A stretch of 64,000 bases of DNA from JAJDXW01 sp965202895 (lineage in GTDB: Bacteria; Pseudomonadota; Gammaproteobacteria; HK1): contig OZ241901.1 of NCBI GenBank assembly GCA_965202895.1, forward strand, positions 4,774,001 through 4,838,000, written 5' to 3'. Of the stretch, positions 27,691 to 36,292 are shown one piece after another. The notes under the pieces are model-generated. The model was not told the DNA's origin and ran no database searches. It saw only the letters and a program-made list of their open reading frames with translations. Both the position numbers and the translations under genes were made by a program. Numbering within the stretch: position 1 is the stretch's first letter; every line of letters begins with the position of its first letter.

Positions 27691-28403
27691 GCCGGGTGCG
27701 GCGGGGCGGCAAGTCGGTCTACGGCGCGAGCATCGGCATCCTGATGCTGGAGACCCGGTTTCCCCGCATTCCGGGCGACGTCGGGAACGCGGACACCTGG
27801 CCGTTCCCGGTGCTCTACCGGGTCGTGCGCGGCGCGTCTCCGGACCGGGTGGTACGGCGGGGGGCGGCCGGCCTCCTCGACGCCTTCGTGGAGGCGGGGA
27901 AGGAGCTCGTTCGCATCGGCGCGGACGGGCTCACCACGAGCTGCGGCTTCCTCGCCCTCCATCAGGCGGAGCTCGCGCGCGCCTGCGGGGCGCCGGTCGC
28001 CGCCTCGTCGCTCATGCAGGCGGCGGCCGTCGAGGCCCTGCTCCCGCCCGGGAAACGGGCCGGCATCCTCACCGTCTCGCGGGCTTCCCTCACCGAGGAG
28101 CACCTCTCCCTCGCGGGCGCTCCCCCCGACGCGCCGATCGCCGGCACCGACGAGGGGCGGGAGTTCACCCGCGTCATCCTGGACGACGAGCCCGCGCTCG
28201 ACGTCGAGCGGGCGCGGCAGGACGTGGTGGATGCGGCGCGGGGGCTCGTCGACCGTCACCCCGAGGTCGGGGCCGTCGTCCTCGAATGCACCAACATGTG
28301 CCCGTACTCCGCCGACGTGGCGGAAGCGGTCGGCCTTCCGGTCTACGACTTCGTGAGCTTCGTCCACTGGTTCCGGTCGGGCCTCGCGCCGCGCCGCTTC
28401 TGA
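27687..28403 (+). CDS. Aspartate/glutamate racemase (maleate isomerase-like) family protein
   Basis: 238 residues from ATG 27687, overlapping the previous stop. The two half-site cysteines of the family are present, in GADGLTTSCGFLALHQ and in GAVVLECTNMCPYS. The N-terminus GASIGILMLETRFPRIPGDVGN resembles hydantoin racemase and maleate isomerase relatives rather than classical Asp racemase. It may racemise or isomerise a carboxylic acid. The pairing with a CMD protein suggests breakdown of a dicarboxylate, but the substrate is not visible. Confidence 0.8.
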   Translation: MSRVRRGGKSVYGASIGILMLETRFPRIPGDVGNADTWPFPVLYRVVRGASPDRVVRRGAAGLLDAFVEAGKELVRIGADGLTTSCGFLALHQAELARACGAPVAASSLMQAAAVEALLPPGKRAGILTVSRASLTEEHLSLAGAPPDAPIAGTDEGREFTRVILDDEPALDVERARQDVVDAARGLVDRHPEVGAVVLECTNMCPYSADVAEAVGLPVYDFVSFVHWFRSGLAPRRF

Positions 28404-28663
28404 CCATCCCTCCCGACCGTCTCGTTCACGGCGGCCTCCAGGGCGGGTCGTTCGTGCACTGCCGCACGTCGCGGGCGGACGGGACGCTGGAGGGTCCGGC
28501 CGAAGGTCGGGGCGCGGGACGGCATGGGGCCGGACGACGGCGCGCCGATGCGTTCCATGCGGGATCGGAGCCGCGTAGTCCGCCCGTTTCTCCGACGAGT
28601 CCCGGACCCGAGGGTCGAGCCGGATCGCTTGCCGGTGAACCGGGGGCGCGCGCCGGCCGTCCG

Positions 28664-29278
28664 TCAGGCCACGGCGAGCATCCCGTGGTGCTCGATGAAT
28701 TCCTGCACGGCCGGTACGCCCTCGCCCGACTTCAGGTTCGTGAACAGGAAGGGCCGGCTTCCCCGCATCCGCCTCGCATCCCGCTCCATGACTTCGAGCG
28801 ACGCCCCGACGTAGGGAGCGAGGTCCACCTTGTTGATGACCAGCAGGTCGGAGCGGGTGATCCCCGGTCCTCCCTTGCGCGGGATCTTGTCCCCGGCGGA
28901 GACGTCGATGACGTAGATCGTAAGGTCGGACAGCTCCGGGCTGAAGGTGGCGCTCAGGTTGTCCCCGCCGCTCTCCACGAAGACGACTTCGAGCGGCCCG
29001 AGTCGGGTGCAGAGCTCGTCGACGGCCGCGAGGTTCATGGAGGCGTCCTCCCGGATGGCGGTATGGGGACAGCCGCCGGTCTCGACCCCGACGATGCGGT
29101 CGGCCGAGAGCGCATCGTGCCGCACCAGGAACTCGGCGTCCTCCCGGGTGTAGATGTCGTTGGTGACCACCGCCACCTGGCGGCGGGCCCGCATCCGGCG
29201 GCACAGGTGCAGCAGCAACGCGGTCTTGCCGGAGCCGACGGGGCCGCCGATCCCGACCCGTAACGTTTGTGCGGTCAT
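28664..29278 (-). CDS. ureG: Urease accessory GTPase UreG
   Basis: 204-residue SIMIBI GTPase that drives nickel delivery to urease. It shows P-loop VGIGGPVGSGKTALLLHLC (about residues 8-26), NDIYTREDAEFL, the metal-binding GGCPHTAIREDAS, VESGGDNLSATFSPEL and the NKVDLAPYVGA base motif. Last gene of the ureDABCEFG cluster on the minus strand, about 60 bases after ureF. Confidence 0.97.
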   Translation of the reverse strand: MTAQTLRVGIGGPVGSGKTALLLHLCRRMRARRQVAVVTNDIYTREDAEFLVRHDALSADRIVGVETGGCPHTAIREDASMNLAAVDELCTRLGPLEVVFVESGGDNLSATFSPELSDLTIYVIDVSAGDKIPRKGGPGITRSDLLVINKVDLAPYVGASLEVMERDARRMRGSRPFLFTNLKSGEGVPAVQEFIEHHGMLAVA

Positions 29279-29338
29279 CGTGTCTCCTCGGATGGAGCCG
29301 GCACGGGAACCGTGCACGGCGCCCCTGTCAGGACTCCA

Positions 29339-30007
29339 TCAGGACCGGAAGATCCGGGTACGCTGGACCTCGTGCCCGCAGCTCGCGATCGCGAGACCGG
29401 GGGCAGAGCCCCCGATCCCGTCGTCGTCGAGGCGAAGCCCGGCCCGGCAGACGGGCGGGATCGCGTCCCCGAGCCGGAAGAGCACCCGCTGCCCGGCACT
29501 CTGGCCGAGGGGGATGAGCCTGATGCCGGCCGACACCTGGCTCTCGGCCCAGCTCCAGGCGAGCGCGCCGGCGCCGTCCAGCGGTCGGACCCCCCAATGG
29601 GAGCAAGCCAGGGCGAACATGGCGGCAAAGGTGCATCCCGGCGCCTTCGTCCAGGGAGCGGCGGATTCCACCCCGAGCCCGGCCAGGACCCGGGCGAGCG
29701 CCTGGCCCATCGCACGGTCGGAGCTGCGGAGCTCGGCGGTGTCGCGGTTGGCGAGCAGCCACTCGCTGCGGGCCGCGGCCCGCGCCTCGTCCCTTCCGCT
29801 CCAGGCGGCGTGGAGCTGACCGTACAAGGGGACGTCGAGACGCCCGAAGCCGTACCGGAGCCGCCCCTCCACCCAGGCGAGCAACCCGGGTTCGTCGTCC
29901 ACCCATCCCGCCTCCACCACCTGTTCGAGCCCTTCCGAGTACGCATAGGCGCCGACCGGAAGCCCCGGGCTCGCGAGCTGGAGGAGGCGGAGCCACGAGG
30001 ACGTCAC
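29339..30007 (-). CDS. ureF: Urease accessory protein UreF
   Basis: 222-residue helical protein that couples UreG to the urease apoprotein. Family landmarks are LLQLASPGLPVGAYAYSEGLEQVVEAGWVDD near the N-terminus, LYGQLHAAW, and AWSWAESQVSAGIRLIPLGQSAGQRVLFRLGD. GTG 30007 overlaps the ureE stop by four bases (GTGA), supporting this start over the longer open frame upstream. Confidence 0.94.
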   Translation of the reverse strand: MTSSWLRLLQLASPGLPVGAYAYSEGLEQVVEAGWVDDEPGLLAWVEGRLRYGFGRLDVPLYGQLHAAWSGRDEARAAARSEWLLANRDTAELRSSDRAMGQALARVLAGLGVESAAPWTKAPGCTFAAMFALACSHWGVRPLDGAGALAWSWAESQVSAGIRLIPLGQSAGQRVLFRLGDAIPPVCRAGLRLDDDGIGGSAPGLAIASCGHEVQRTRIFRS

Positions 30008-30600
30008 CGCCCACCGCCGCCCGCGCCCGGCGGGATCCGTCCACCCGTCGAGGCTTCCGCGGTCGTGGCGCCGGTCCCGGCCCCGGCATGTCGGTGCGGG
30101 CGGCCGCCCGGTCCGTCGTGCGGTTGGCGGCGGTGGTGTCCATGATGCCCGTACGCGCCCGCCTCCGGCTCGAAGGGAAGCTCCGCCCGGACGACCTCGG
30201 CCCCGATCCCGGCGATCATCTCGTCGAGGACGTGGTCCGTCAGGTAGCGGAGCTCGCCCTCGCCGACCTGCACCGCAACGTGGCGGTTCCCGAGGTGGTA
30301 GGCGGCCCGCGCCAGGGTCCGGGCCTCGCTCGCCCGCACCACGCTCACCGTCTCGCGTCCCGCCGCCACCTCGATGCATCGGCCGCAGTCCGAGCGCAGC
30401 CGGTCGCCGTCGCGCAGCACGCTGCCCCGCTCCAGCACGAGCGCGACCTCGCGACCGTCGTCGAGCCGGGCCCGGAGCCGGCTCTTCCGGCGCAGCTCGA
30501 AGGGCAGGGTCAATCTCCCGTCCGGGGCGCGGGCGTCCGCCCCGGCCTCCGGCCCCCCCGCCCGCTCCCGGACGACGATCGGATCGGGGCCGGGCCGCAC
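30004..30600 (-). CDS. ureE: Urease accessory nickel chaperone UreE
   Basis: 198 residues from GTG 30600. The N-terminal peptide-binding domain is LTLPFELRRKSRLRARLDDGREVALVLERGSVLRDGD. The C-terminal metal domain is LARAAYHLGNRHVAVQVGEGELRYLTDHVLDEM, including the dimer-interface His. It ends with a His-rich tail (GHHGHHRRQPHD and RPHRH) that would bind extra nickel. Longer than minimal UreE because of the tail. A gap of 250 bases separates it from ureC. Confidence 0.92.
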   Translation of the reverse strand: MRPGPDPIVVRERAGGPEAGADARAPDGRLTLPFELRRKSRLRARLDDGREVALVLERGSVLRDGDRLRSDCGRCIEVAAGRETVSVVRASEARTLARAAYHLGNRHVAVQVGEGELRYLTDHVLDEMIAGIGAEVVRAELPFEPEAGAYGHHGHHRRQPHDGPGGRPHRHAGAGTGATTAEASTGGRIPPGAGGGGR

Positions 30601-30850
30601 CTCTCACCGGCTCCGCGCGCGCCGCGCCGCGCCGCCCCCGGCGCCCTCCCTTCGGGCGGAGCACGGGATCACGTCGCGGCGGGGCTCGGCAGGGGCTCCG
30701 ACGGACCCGGGGCGGCCGGGCCTCGACCGGATCGGCTCGGGCTCGCGGGCGGGGAGCTCGGGGACATGGGATGCAGCGGGCGGAAGGGACGCCGCGTATG
30801 GCAAGGAGCGCGCCGCCACGGGCCGGATGCCGATCGACCGCGGCCGACGA

Positions 30851-32554
30851 TCAGAACAGGAAGTAGCGCTGGGCGAGCGGGAGCTCCGCCGCCGGCTCGC
30901 ATTCCAGCCGCTCCCCGTCCGCCTTCACCACGTAGGTCTGGGGGTCCACTTCGATACGGGGCCGGTAGTCGTTCAGGACCATGTCCGACTTCCCCAGGCC
31001 CCGGGTGTTCCCCACCGCCACGCAGCGCTTGCCGAGGCCGAGCCGGCCCCCCACGTCCGCCTCCGCCGCGGCCCGGCTGACGAAGGTCACGCTCGTGCTC
31101 GCCCGCGCCCGCCCCAACGCCCCGAACATCGGCCGGTAATGGACCGGCTGGGGGGTCGGGATCGACGCATTCGGATCGCCCATGGGCGCGGCCGCGATCA
31201 TGCCGCCCTTGATGATCATGGCCGGCTTGACGCCGAAGAAGGCAGGCTTCCACAGGACGAGATCGGCGATCTTCCCCTCCTCCACCGACCCGACCTCGCG
31301 TGCGAGCCCGTGGGCGACCGCGGGGTTGATGGTGTACTTCGCGACGTAGCGGCGGGCGCGCAGGTTGTCGCTGTGCGCGCCGTCGCCGGGAAGGGCGCCC
31401 CGCTGCACCTTCATCTTGTGGGCGGTCTGCCAGGTCCGGGTGACCACCTCCCCGACCCGCCCCATCGCCTGGGAGTCGGAGGCGATCATCGAGAACGCGC
31501 CGAGGTCGTGCAGGACGTCTTCGGCCGCGATCGTCTCGCGGCGGATGCGCGACTCCGCGAACGCCACGTCCTCCGGGATGTTCTTGTCCAGGTGGTGGCA
31601 GACCATCAGCATGTCGAGGTGCTCGTCGACGGTGTTGACGGTGTAGGGCCGGGTCGGGTTGGTGCTCGACGGCAGCACGTTGGCCTCGCCGCACGCCCTG
31701 ATGATGTCGGGCGCATGTCCGCCGCCCGCCCCTTCGGTGTGGTAGGTGTGGATCGTGCGCCCCCCGATCGCCTCGAAGGTGCGCTCGACGAAGCCCGACT
31801 CGTTGAGGGTGTCGGTGTGGATCGCGACCTGGACGTCGAAGCGGTCCGCCACCGAGAGGCAGTTGTCGATGGCGGCGGGGGTCGTGCCCCAGTCCTCGTG
31901 CAGCTTGAGCCCCATCGCGCCCGCCGCGATCTGCTCCTCGAGCGCCGCGGGCCGGCTGGCGTTGCCCTTGCCGAGGAAGCCGAGGTTCATCGGCAGGGCT
32001 TCCGCCGCCTCCAGCATCCGTTCGATGTGCCAGGGGCCGGGGGTGCAGGTGGTGGCGTTGGTCCCTGCCGCCGGACCGGTCCCCCCGCCCAGCATGGTGG
32101 TGACCCCCGACATCAGGGCGTCCTCGACCTGCTGGGGGCAGATGAAGTGGATGTGCGCGTCGATCGCCCCGGCGGTCAGGATCAGCCCTTCCCCCGCGAT
32201 GGCTTCGGTGCCGGGGCCGATGACCACGTCCACCCCCGGCTGGGTGTCGGGGTTGCCGGCCTTGCCGATCGCGGCGATCCGCCCGTCCTTGAGGCCCACG
32301 TCGGCCTTGACGATGCCCCAGTGGTCGAGGATGAGCGCGTTGGTGACGACCGTATCGACGGCGCCGGCGGAGGCGATCTGGCTCTGCCCCATCCCGTCCC
32401 GGATCACCTTGCCGCCGCCGAACTTGACCTCCTCGCCGGGGACCGCACGATCGGCTTCCACCTCGATCACCAGCTCGGTGTCGCCGAGGCGGACCCGATC
32501 CCCGGTGGTGGGTCCGTACATCTCCGCGTAGGCCCGCCGGCCGATCGTGCTCAT
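30851..32554 (-). CDS. ureC: Urease subunit alpha (catalytic)
   Basis: 567 residues, standard length. Hydrolyses urea to ammonia and carbamate at a dinickel centre. Metal ligands and active-site residues are recognisable: GAIDAHIHFICPQQ, the carbamylated Lys in AMGLKLHEDWG, HTDTLNESGF, HTYHTEGAGGGHAPD, and the mobile-flap segment VCHHLDKNIPEDVAFAESRIR. It ends LPLAQRYFLF, the typical terminus. No damage seen. Confidence 0.98.
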   Translation of the reverse strand: MSTIGRRAYAEMYGPTTGDRVRLGDTELVIEVEADRAVPGEEVKFGGGKVIRDGMGQSQIASAGAVDTVVTNALILDHWGIVKADVGLKDGRIAAIGKAGNPDTQPGVDVVIGPGTEAIAGEGLILTAGAIDAHIHFICPQQVEDALMSGVTTMLGGGTGPAAGTNATTCTPGPWHIERMLEAAEALPMNLGFLGKGNASRPAALEEQIAAGAMGLKLHEDWGTTPAAIDNCLSVADRFDVQVAIHTDTLNESGFVERTFEAIGGRTIHTYHTEGAGGGHAPDIIRACGEANVLPSSTNPTRPYTVNTVDEHLDMLMVCHHLDKNIPEDVAFAESRIRRETIAAEDVLHDLGAFSMIASDSQAMGRVGEVVTRTWQTAHKMKVQRGALPGDGAHSDNLRARRYVAKYTINPAVAHGLAREVGSVEEGKIADLVLWKPAFFGVKPAMIIKGGMIAAAPMGDPNASIPTPQPVHYRPMFGALGRARASTSVTFVSRAAAEADVGGRLGLGKRCVAVGNTRGLGKSDMVLNDYRPRIEVDPQTYVVKADGERLECEPAAELPLAQRYFLF

Positions 32555-32710
32555 GGATTCAAGGGGTCACCTGGGCCGAAAACGTTTCCCCGCCCATCTC
32601 CCGCATTGGCCGGGGCACCCGCGATTCCGCGCAGCGGAATCGCCAAGCGACCGCGCCTGCGGTCGCCACTCGCCCCGAGCCGTCTCCCGTGCCCGTGCTC
32701 GCGGACGGAC

Positions 32711-33019
32711 TCAGTCCACGGGACCATCGACCGCGCCCTGGAATCCGATGACGTGCCGCCGGCCCGCGAAGGCGACCAGCCCCACCTCGCGCTCCTGCCC
32801 CGGCTCGAACCGGACCGCGGTCCCCGCCGGGACGTCGAGCCGGTACCCGCGCGCCCGCTCGCGCTCGAACGAGAGGGCGGGGTTGGTTTCCGCGAAATGG
32901 TAGTGGGAACCGACCTGGATCGGCCGGTCTCCGGTATTGGCGACGGTGAGGCGCAGGGTGGCCCGGCCCTCGTTCAGGGTCAGGTCGCCTTCTTCGACGA
33001 AGACCTCGCCCGGGATCAT
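32711..33019 (-). CDS. ureB: Urease subunit beta
   Basis: 102 residues from ATG 33019 (MIPGEVFVEEGDLTLNEGR). It contains the conserved RPIQVGSHYHFAETNPALSFERE and GTAVRFEPGQEREV segments and ends RHVIGFQGAVDGPVD. Separate from ureA, as in most proteobacteria, and about 150 bases from ureC. The frame is open upstream but UreB homologues begin at this Met. Confidence 0.96.
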   Translation of the reverse strand: MIPGEVFVEEGDLTLNEGRATLRLTVANTGDRPIQVGSHYHFAETNPALSFERERARGYRLDVPAGTAVRFEPGQEREVGLVAFAGRRHVIGFQGAVDGPVD

Positions 33020-33072
33020 CCGGAGCGGTCCGGGCAGGGATGGAGTTCGCCGGGCACGATCATCACGGGTCG

Positions 33073-33375
33073 TCAGAGGATGGGGTCGTGAACGGTGACG
33101 AGCTTCGTGCCGTCGGGGAACGTCGCCTCGACCTGGACCTCGTCGATCATTTCCGGCACCCCGTCCATCACGTCGTCGCGGCAAAGCAGGGTGGCGCCGT
33201 GGCTCATCAGATCGGCCACCGTCCGGCCCTCGCGGGCGCCCTCCAGGATGGCGGCGGAGATGAACGCGACCGCTTCCGGGTAGTTGAGCTTCAGGCCCCG
33301 CGCCTTGCGGCGTTCCGCGAGCAGGGCGGCGGTGAACACCAGAAGCTTGTCCTTCTCTCGGGGCGAAAGCTCCAC
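33073..33375 (-). CDS. ureA: Urease subunit gamma
   Basis: 100 residues, the standard length: MELSPREKDKLLVFTAALLAERR, GLKLNYPEAVAFISAAILEGAR, and EVQVEATFPDGTKLVTVHDPIL at the end. First structural gene of the urease; ureB follows after about 50 bases. Confidence 0.97.
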   Translation of the reverse strand: MELSPREKDKLLVFTAALLAERRKARGLKLNYPEAVAFISAAILEGAREGRTVADLMSHGATLLCRDDVMDGVPEMIDEVQVEATFPDGTKLVTVHDPIL

Positions 33376-33504
33376 GTCGTCCTTCCTCGCGTCCCGGCCG
33401 ATGAGTCGAGGCGTCGCACGGGGTCCGGGGAACCGTCCGGTCCGCCCCCCTGATCATGGGACGAGAAGGCGGGGACTGCAACCCGCCCGCGGCGCACTGT
33501 CAGG

Positions 33505-33600
33505 AGCACGTAGTCTGTCCGGTGTAATAGCACGTCATCTGTCCGGTCCGAGGGAACACGGACAACCCTTGTGCTGAAAAACCGGACAGGTCTATTTGTT
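33505..33600. mobile_element. Transposon end scar between ureD and ureA
   Basis: Two 19-bp near-identical direct repeats, AGCACGTAGTCTGTCCGGT at 33505-33523 and AGCACGTCATCTGTCCGGT at 33529-33547, with an inverted ACCGGACAG at 33581-33589. Repeated transposase-binding sites of this sort mark the ends of integrase-type insertion sequences. No transposase gene remains. Tandem CCCGCCCGCGGCGC-like sequence follows at about 33606-33632. The whole 301-base gap between the two urease genes carries no other feature. Confidence 0.5.
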
Positions 33601-33676
33601 GCCAACACCCGCCCGCGGCACCCGCCCGCGGCGCCTCCTGCCCCCGGCAGGCAGGCGTGCGCACCGTGGCCGGCGA

Positions 33677-34666
33677 TCAGGTCGCCCAGATCCGAGGGGG
33701 GTGCGGCTCGACCCCCAGCAGCGGCGGGCGCAGCTCCGTCCACAGGCCGTGGAGCCACTCCCTCAGCCCGGAGATGCCGGGCGCCTGCGCCCGGAGCACC
33801 AGCAGGCCGTCCACCACGGTCGCCCCGGCCCTCCCGGGGGCCGGGGCGCGCCGCCGGTTGAAGCTCCGTGCGAGATCGAGGAGCGCGCCGCCCGGGTAGA
33901 CGACGGCGAGCGCCGCCGCCGCGAACCCCCCGAGCCCCCAGGGGGCGTCGAGCGCTTCGCCCCCGCCGGCCAGATGCAGGCGCTCGACCAGGACCGGCCG
34001 CTTCGCGATGAAGACTTCGAGCGCCTGGCGCAGCGTCCCCCGGTCGAACCGCTCCCGGCAGGCGGGCCGGCCCGCGCACCAGCTCTCCCAGCCGATGAAG
34101 CGCGCCGCGGGATCCAGATCGAACCGGGTTCGGACCGCGGCCCGCGCGCCCCCGAAGTACAGGTTCTCCTGGGGAAGCCACTCGACGGCGGCGCCGGGAG
34201 CGGCGCGCACCGTCTGGGTCTGCCGCACCCAGGGACCGGCGGTGCGGTAGAACTTCGTCGCGGCCGGCGTGGTCACGAGCGAGCGCGCCCCCTCGCCCGC
34301 CCGCACGTCGAGGACGAGCCGATCTCCACCCACGAGCCCGCCCGGCGGGTGCAGGACGTAGACGTGGCAGACGCCGTCTCCGGGCCAGAACGGAGACTGC
34401 ACCATGAGCGGTCCGTGGTGGCGGTTGCGGGCCAGCACGGTCCGCGCGCCGCGCCGCTCGAACCCGAGAGACAGCGAGCCTCGCCATTCCCCGCCCGTAC
34501 CCGTACCCGGGGGCCAAGCGTCTTCCCGCCCATCGGCCCCGACCGCCACCCCGCCCACTACCCGGCCCGGGTCACCGGGCCGCCCACCGATCGGATCGAA
34601 CCCGCCGGGCGGAGGCCATCGTCCCCCTTCTCTCCCACCCCGCCGCCCGCGCGCCTCACCGCGCAC
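33677..34666 (-). CDS. ureD: Urease accessory protein UreD
   Basis: Scaffold that binds the urease apoprotein with UreF and UreG. The recognisable part starts at LSLGFERRGARTVLARNRHHGPLMVQSPFWP, followed by VYVLHPPGGLVGGDRLVLDV, TTPAATKFYRT and WLPQENLYFGGA. It ends with SGLREWLHGLWTELRPPLLG. ATG 34666 gives a Gly/Arg-rich leader of about 60 residues not seen in typical UreD (about 270 residues), so the true start may be an internal GTG near 34540. It opens the minus-strand urease cluster, separated from ureA by a transposon scar. Confidence 0.9.
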   Translation of the reverse strand: MRGEARGRRGGREGGRWPPPGGFDPIGGRPGDPGRVVGGVAVGADGREDAWPPGTGTGGEWRGSLSLGFERRGARTVLARNRHHGPLMVQSPFWPGDGVCHVYVLHPPGGLVGGDRLVLDVRAGEGARSLVTTPAATKFYRTAGPWVRQTQTVRAAPGAAVEWLPQENLYFGGARAAVRTRFDLDPAARFIGWESWCAGRPACRERFDRGTLRQALEVFIAKRPVLVERLHLAGGGEALDAPWGLGGFAAAALAVVYPGGALLDLARSFNRRRAPAPGRAGATVVDGLLVLRAQAPGISGLREWLHGLWTELRPPLLGVEPHPPRIWAT

Positions 34667-34695
34667 CGGCCCGCATGGCTCGATCTCGACGTCGA

Positions 34696-35005
34696 GAGCC
34701 CCGGGCGCTGTTCGTAAGCTCTTGAGATAGAGGGTGGAGATCGGGGGGCGAGATATTTTTCACCCCCACGGAGACGGCGTTCTTCCGTGGTTTGGGATCG
34801 GTTCGAGGGGGTTGCTGGCGGATTTCACCCCACGGAGCTGCTTGCGCGGGCACGGCGTCCTGGGAACGCCTGTGTCCCGCTCGCATTGATCGGCGGCGGC
34901 CTCGCCGTCCCATTTGCGGGCGGGACACGAGCGTTCCCAGGACACCGTGCCCAAGAGCGTTCGCGAGAGGCATGCCCGGCGAAAACCCCACCGCGCACAT
35001 GCCTC
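34696..35005 (+). repeat. Dispersed tripartite palindromic repeat, copy B
   Basis: Same order as copy A: module 1 from GAGCCCCGGGCGCTGTTCG through GAGATATTTTTC and TTCCGTGGTTTGGGATCGG; core with GGCGTCCTGGGAACGC, TTGATCGGCGGCGGCCTCG and CGAGCGTTCCCAGGACACC; module 3 from AAGAGCGTTCGCGAGAGG to GCGCACATGCCTC. Together with copy C (opposite orientation) it brackets 35006-36292. Confidence 0.87.
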
Positions 35006-35081
35006 GTCGAGGCTGGCGCTTGAAATGCGCACGGAGAAGGGCAACACTCGGCGCAGCCTGCGCGCCGGCCGGAAGCTCCCC

Positions 35082-35540
35082 ATGTTCAAGCTCACCCAGG
35101 AGACCATCGCCATCGTGTCCGTCGGCATCGCGCTGGCTGGTCTCGTCATCACGAGCAACAGCCTCATCCGGTCCGACATGCAGGCCATGCGCGCCGAAGC
35201 GCGCGCCGACCGCGAGGCGTGGCAGGCCGAGAGCGACCAGCTCCGGGCCGAAGATCGCGCCAATCTCGAAGCGTGGCAGAAGGAACGAGACCAGCTCCGG
35301 GCCGAAGATCGCGCCAGCCTCGAAGCGTGGCAGAAAGAGCGCGACCAGCTCCGGGCCGAAGATCGCGCCAATCTCGAAGCGTGGCAGAAGGAGCGAGACC
35401 GGCTCCATGATCAGGCACGCGCCGACCGTGAGGCGTGGCAGGCCGAAGCACGCGCCCTGCGCACCGAGGCCGGGGCCGGGCGGGAAGCGCTCAGCCGGCT
35501 CGCCGGCATCGTCGAGGAGGTGCGCACCGCCCGCCGGTGA
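35082..35540 (+). CDS. Small membrane-anchored coiled-coil protein with 18-residue repeats
   Basis: 152 residues from ATG 35082 (GGAAG six bases before); ATG 35025 would add a basic 19-residue leader. One membrane helix near the N-terminus (TIAIVSVGIALAGLVITS) is followed by a long charged helix made of 18-residue units, RDQLRAEDRANLEAWQKE, three in tandem, flanked by degenerate ADREAWQAE units. Likely a single-pass protein with a cytoplasmic or periplasmic coiled coil. I do not know the function. It lies between two inverted copies of the dispersed repeat, beside a caspase remnant. A second short membrane/coiled-coil protein is at 36665. Confidence 0.6.
   Translation: MFKLTQETIAIVSVGIALAGLVITSNSLIRSDMQAMRAEARADREAWQAESDQLRAEDRANLEAWQKERDQLRAEDRASLEAWQKERDQLRAEDRANLEAWQKERDRLHDQARADREAWQAEARALRTEAGAGREALSRLAGIVEEVRTARR
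35235..35396 (+). repeat. 54-bp tandem repeat, three copies
   Basis: Three consecutive 54-bp units starting GACCAGCTCCGGGCCGAAGA at 35235, 35289 and 35343, differing at only a few bases, and a degenerate fourth start at 35397. In frame, so copy number changes would lengthen or shorten the coiled coil by 18 residues. Confidence 0.85.
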
Positions 35541-35819
35541 CGGCTCGCCCCGCCCAGGCCGTCCGCCTCCCGGGCGGCTTCCCGAACGAGTGCACGACGG
35601 GCGGGCCGTGCGCACCTTCGGCAAGAGCGGCCGCGGGCGCTTCGCCTCAGGTAAGGAGAAAGACGAACCGGCGCCTCTCCCCCGCCGGAGCGGGGCAGGA
35701 GAGGCGCCGGGACCGTTCATCATCATGACTGCCCCTGGACGCTCACGGGCGCGCCCGGCGGCCCCGCAGGGCCACCGGCTCCGGCAGCGGAGCGTGCGGG
35801 CAACCCCGGAAACCGGCAT

Positions 35820-36092
35820 TGTCGTTCCGGTTGCGCGCGCCGCCTCCTCGAAGCTGCGCAAACCCTTGCGGAGCGCACCATGGTCCGCGTCCATGAGCCG
35901 CGTCACCGAATAGCCTGGGCTCTCGAACGCATCGCCCACCGCCCTCGCGCCGTTGCCCGGGTTCTCCAAGGGCCTCACGCGCTCTCAGGCTGAGTTCCCG
36001 ATCACCAGCGCCACCCGCTCCGCCGCCCAGGCCGCGCCCGCCAGCGCCCGGACGGCCGTGCGCCGGCCCCCGTGGAAGCTCCTCGCGCCCAT
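35820..36092 (-). pseudogene. Caspase-family (peptidase C14) N-terminal fragment
   Basis: ATG 36092 opens MGARSFHGGRRTAVRALAGA then AAWAAERVALVIGNSA, the first strand of prokaryotic caspase domains, and then meets a TGA (35987-35985). The same frame continues RVRPLENPGNGARAVGDAF and ESPGYSVTRLMDADHGALRKG, which is the next part of the fold, before similarity is lost near 35820. The catalytic His and Cys regions are absent. The TGA replaces the Tyr usually found in NSAY and has no supporting selenocysteine context, so this is a broken gene. Confidence 0.6.
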
Positions 36093-36292
36093 CGCCTGCT
36101 CCCCGTTCGCGCGCCGCCATCCACTCTACGAAGACTCGCCGCCGCCCGCAAACGGCGCCCGCCACGGTGCAGGGGGGACGCGATCTCGCCAAGTGCGGGA
36201 TGGCCTCCCCCGGCCCCATTCCCCCTCCGGCCGATGCGCGAGCGGGCGGCTGTTGCTTGTCCGGGGACCGCGGGACAAGTGGGCTCCAGCGA

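Noticed and set aside
34914..35005. Open frames across the dispersed repeats as small conserved proteins
   Set aside because: The same peptides recur only because the DNA repeats recur; they are Arg/Pro-rich, occur on both strands and in several frames, and have no ribosome sites.
35235..35396. 54-bp repeats as a CRISPR array
   Set aside because: Units are contiguous with no spacers and are translated in frame as a coiled coil.
35985..35987. In-frame TGA in the caspase-like fragment as a second selenocysteine codon
   Set aside because: The position is a Tyr in related caspase domains, similarity ends soon after, catalytic regions are missing and I saw no hairpin like that of the UGSC gene. 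A broken gene explains it.
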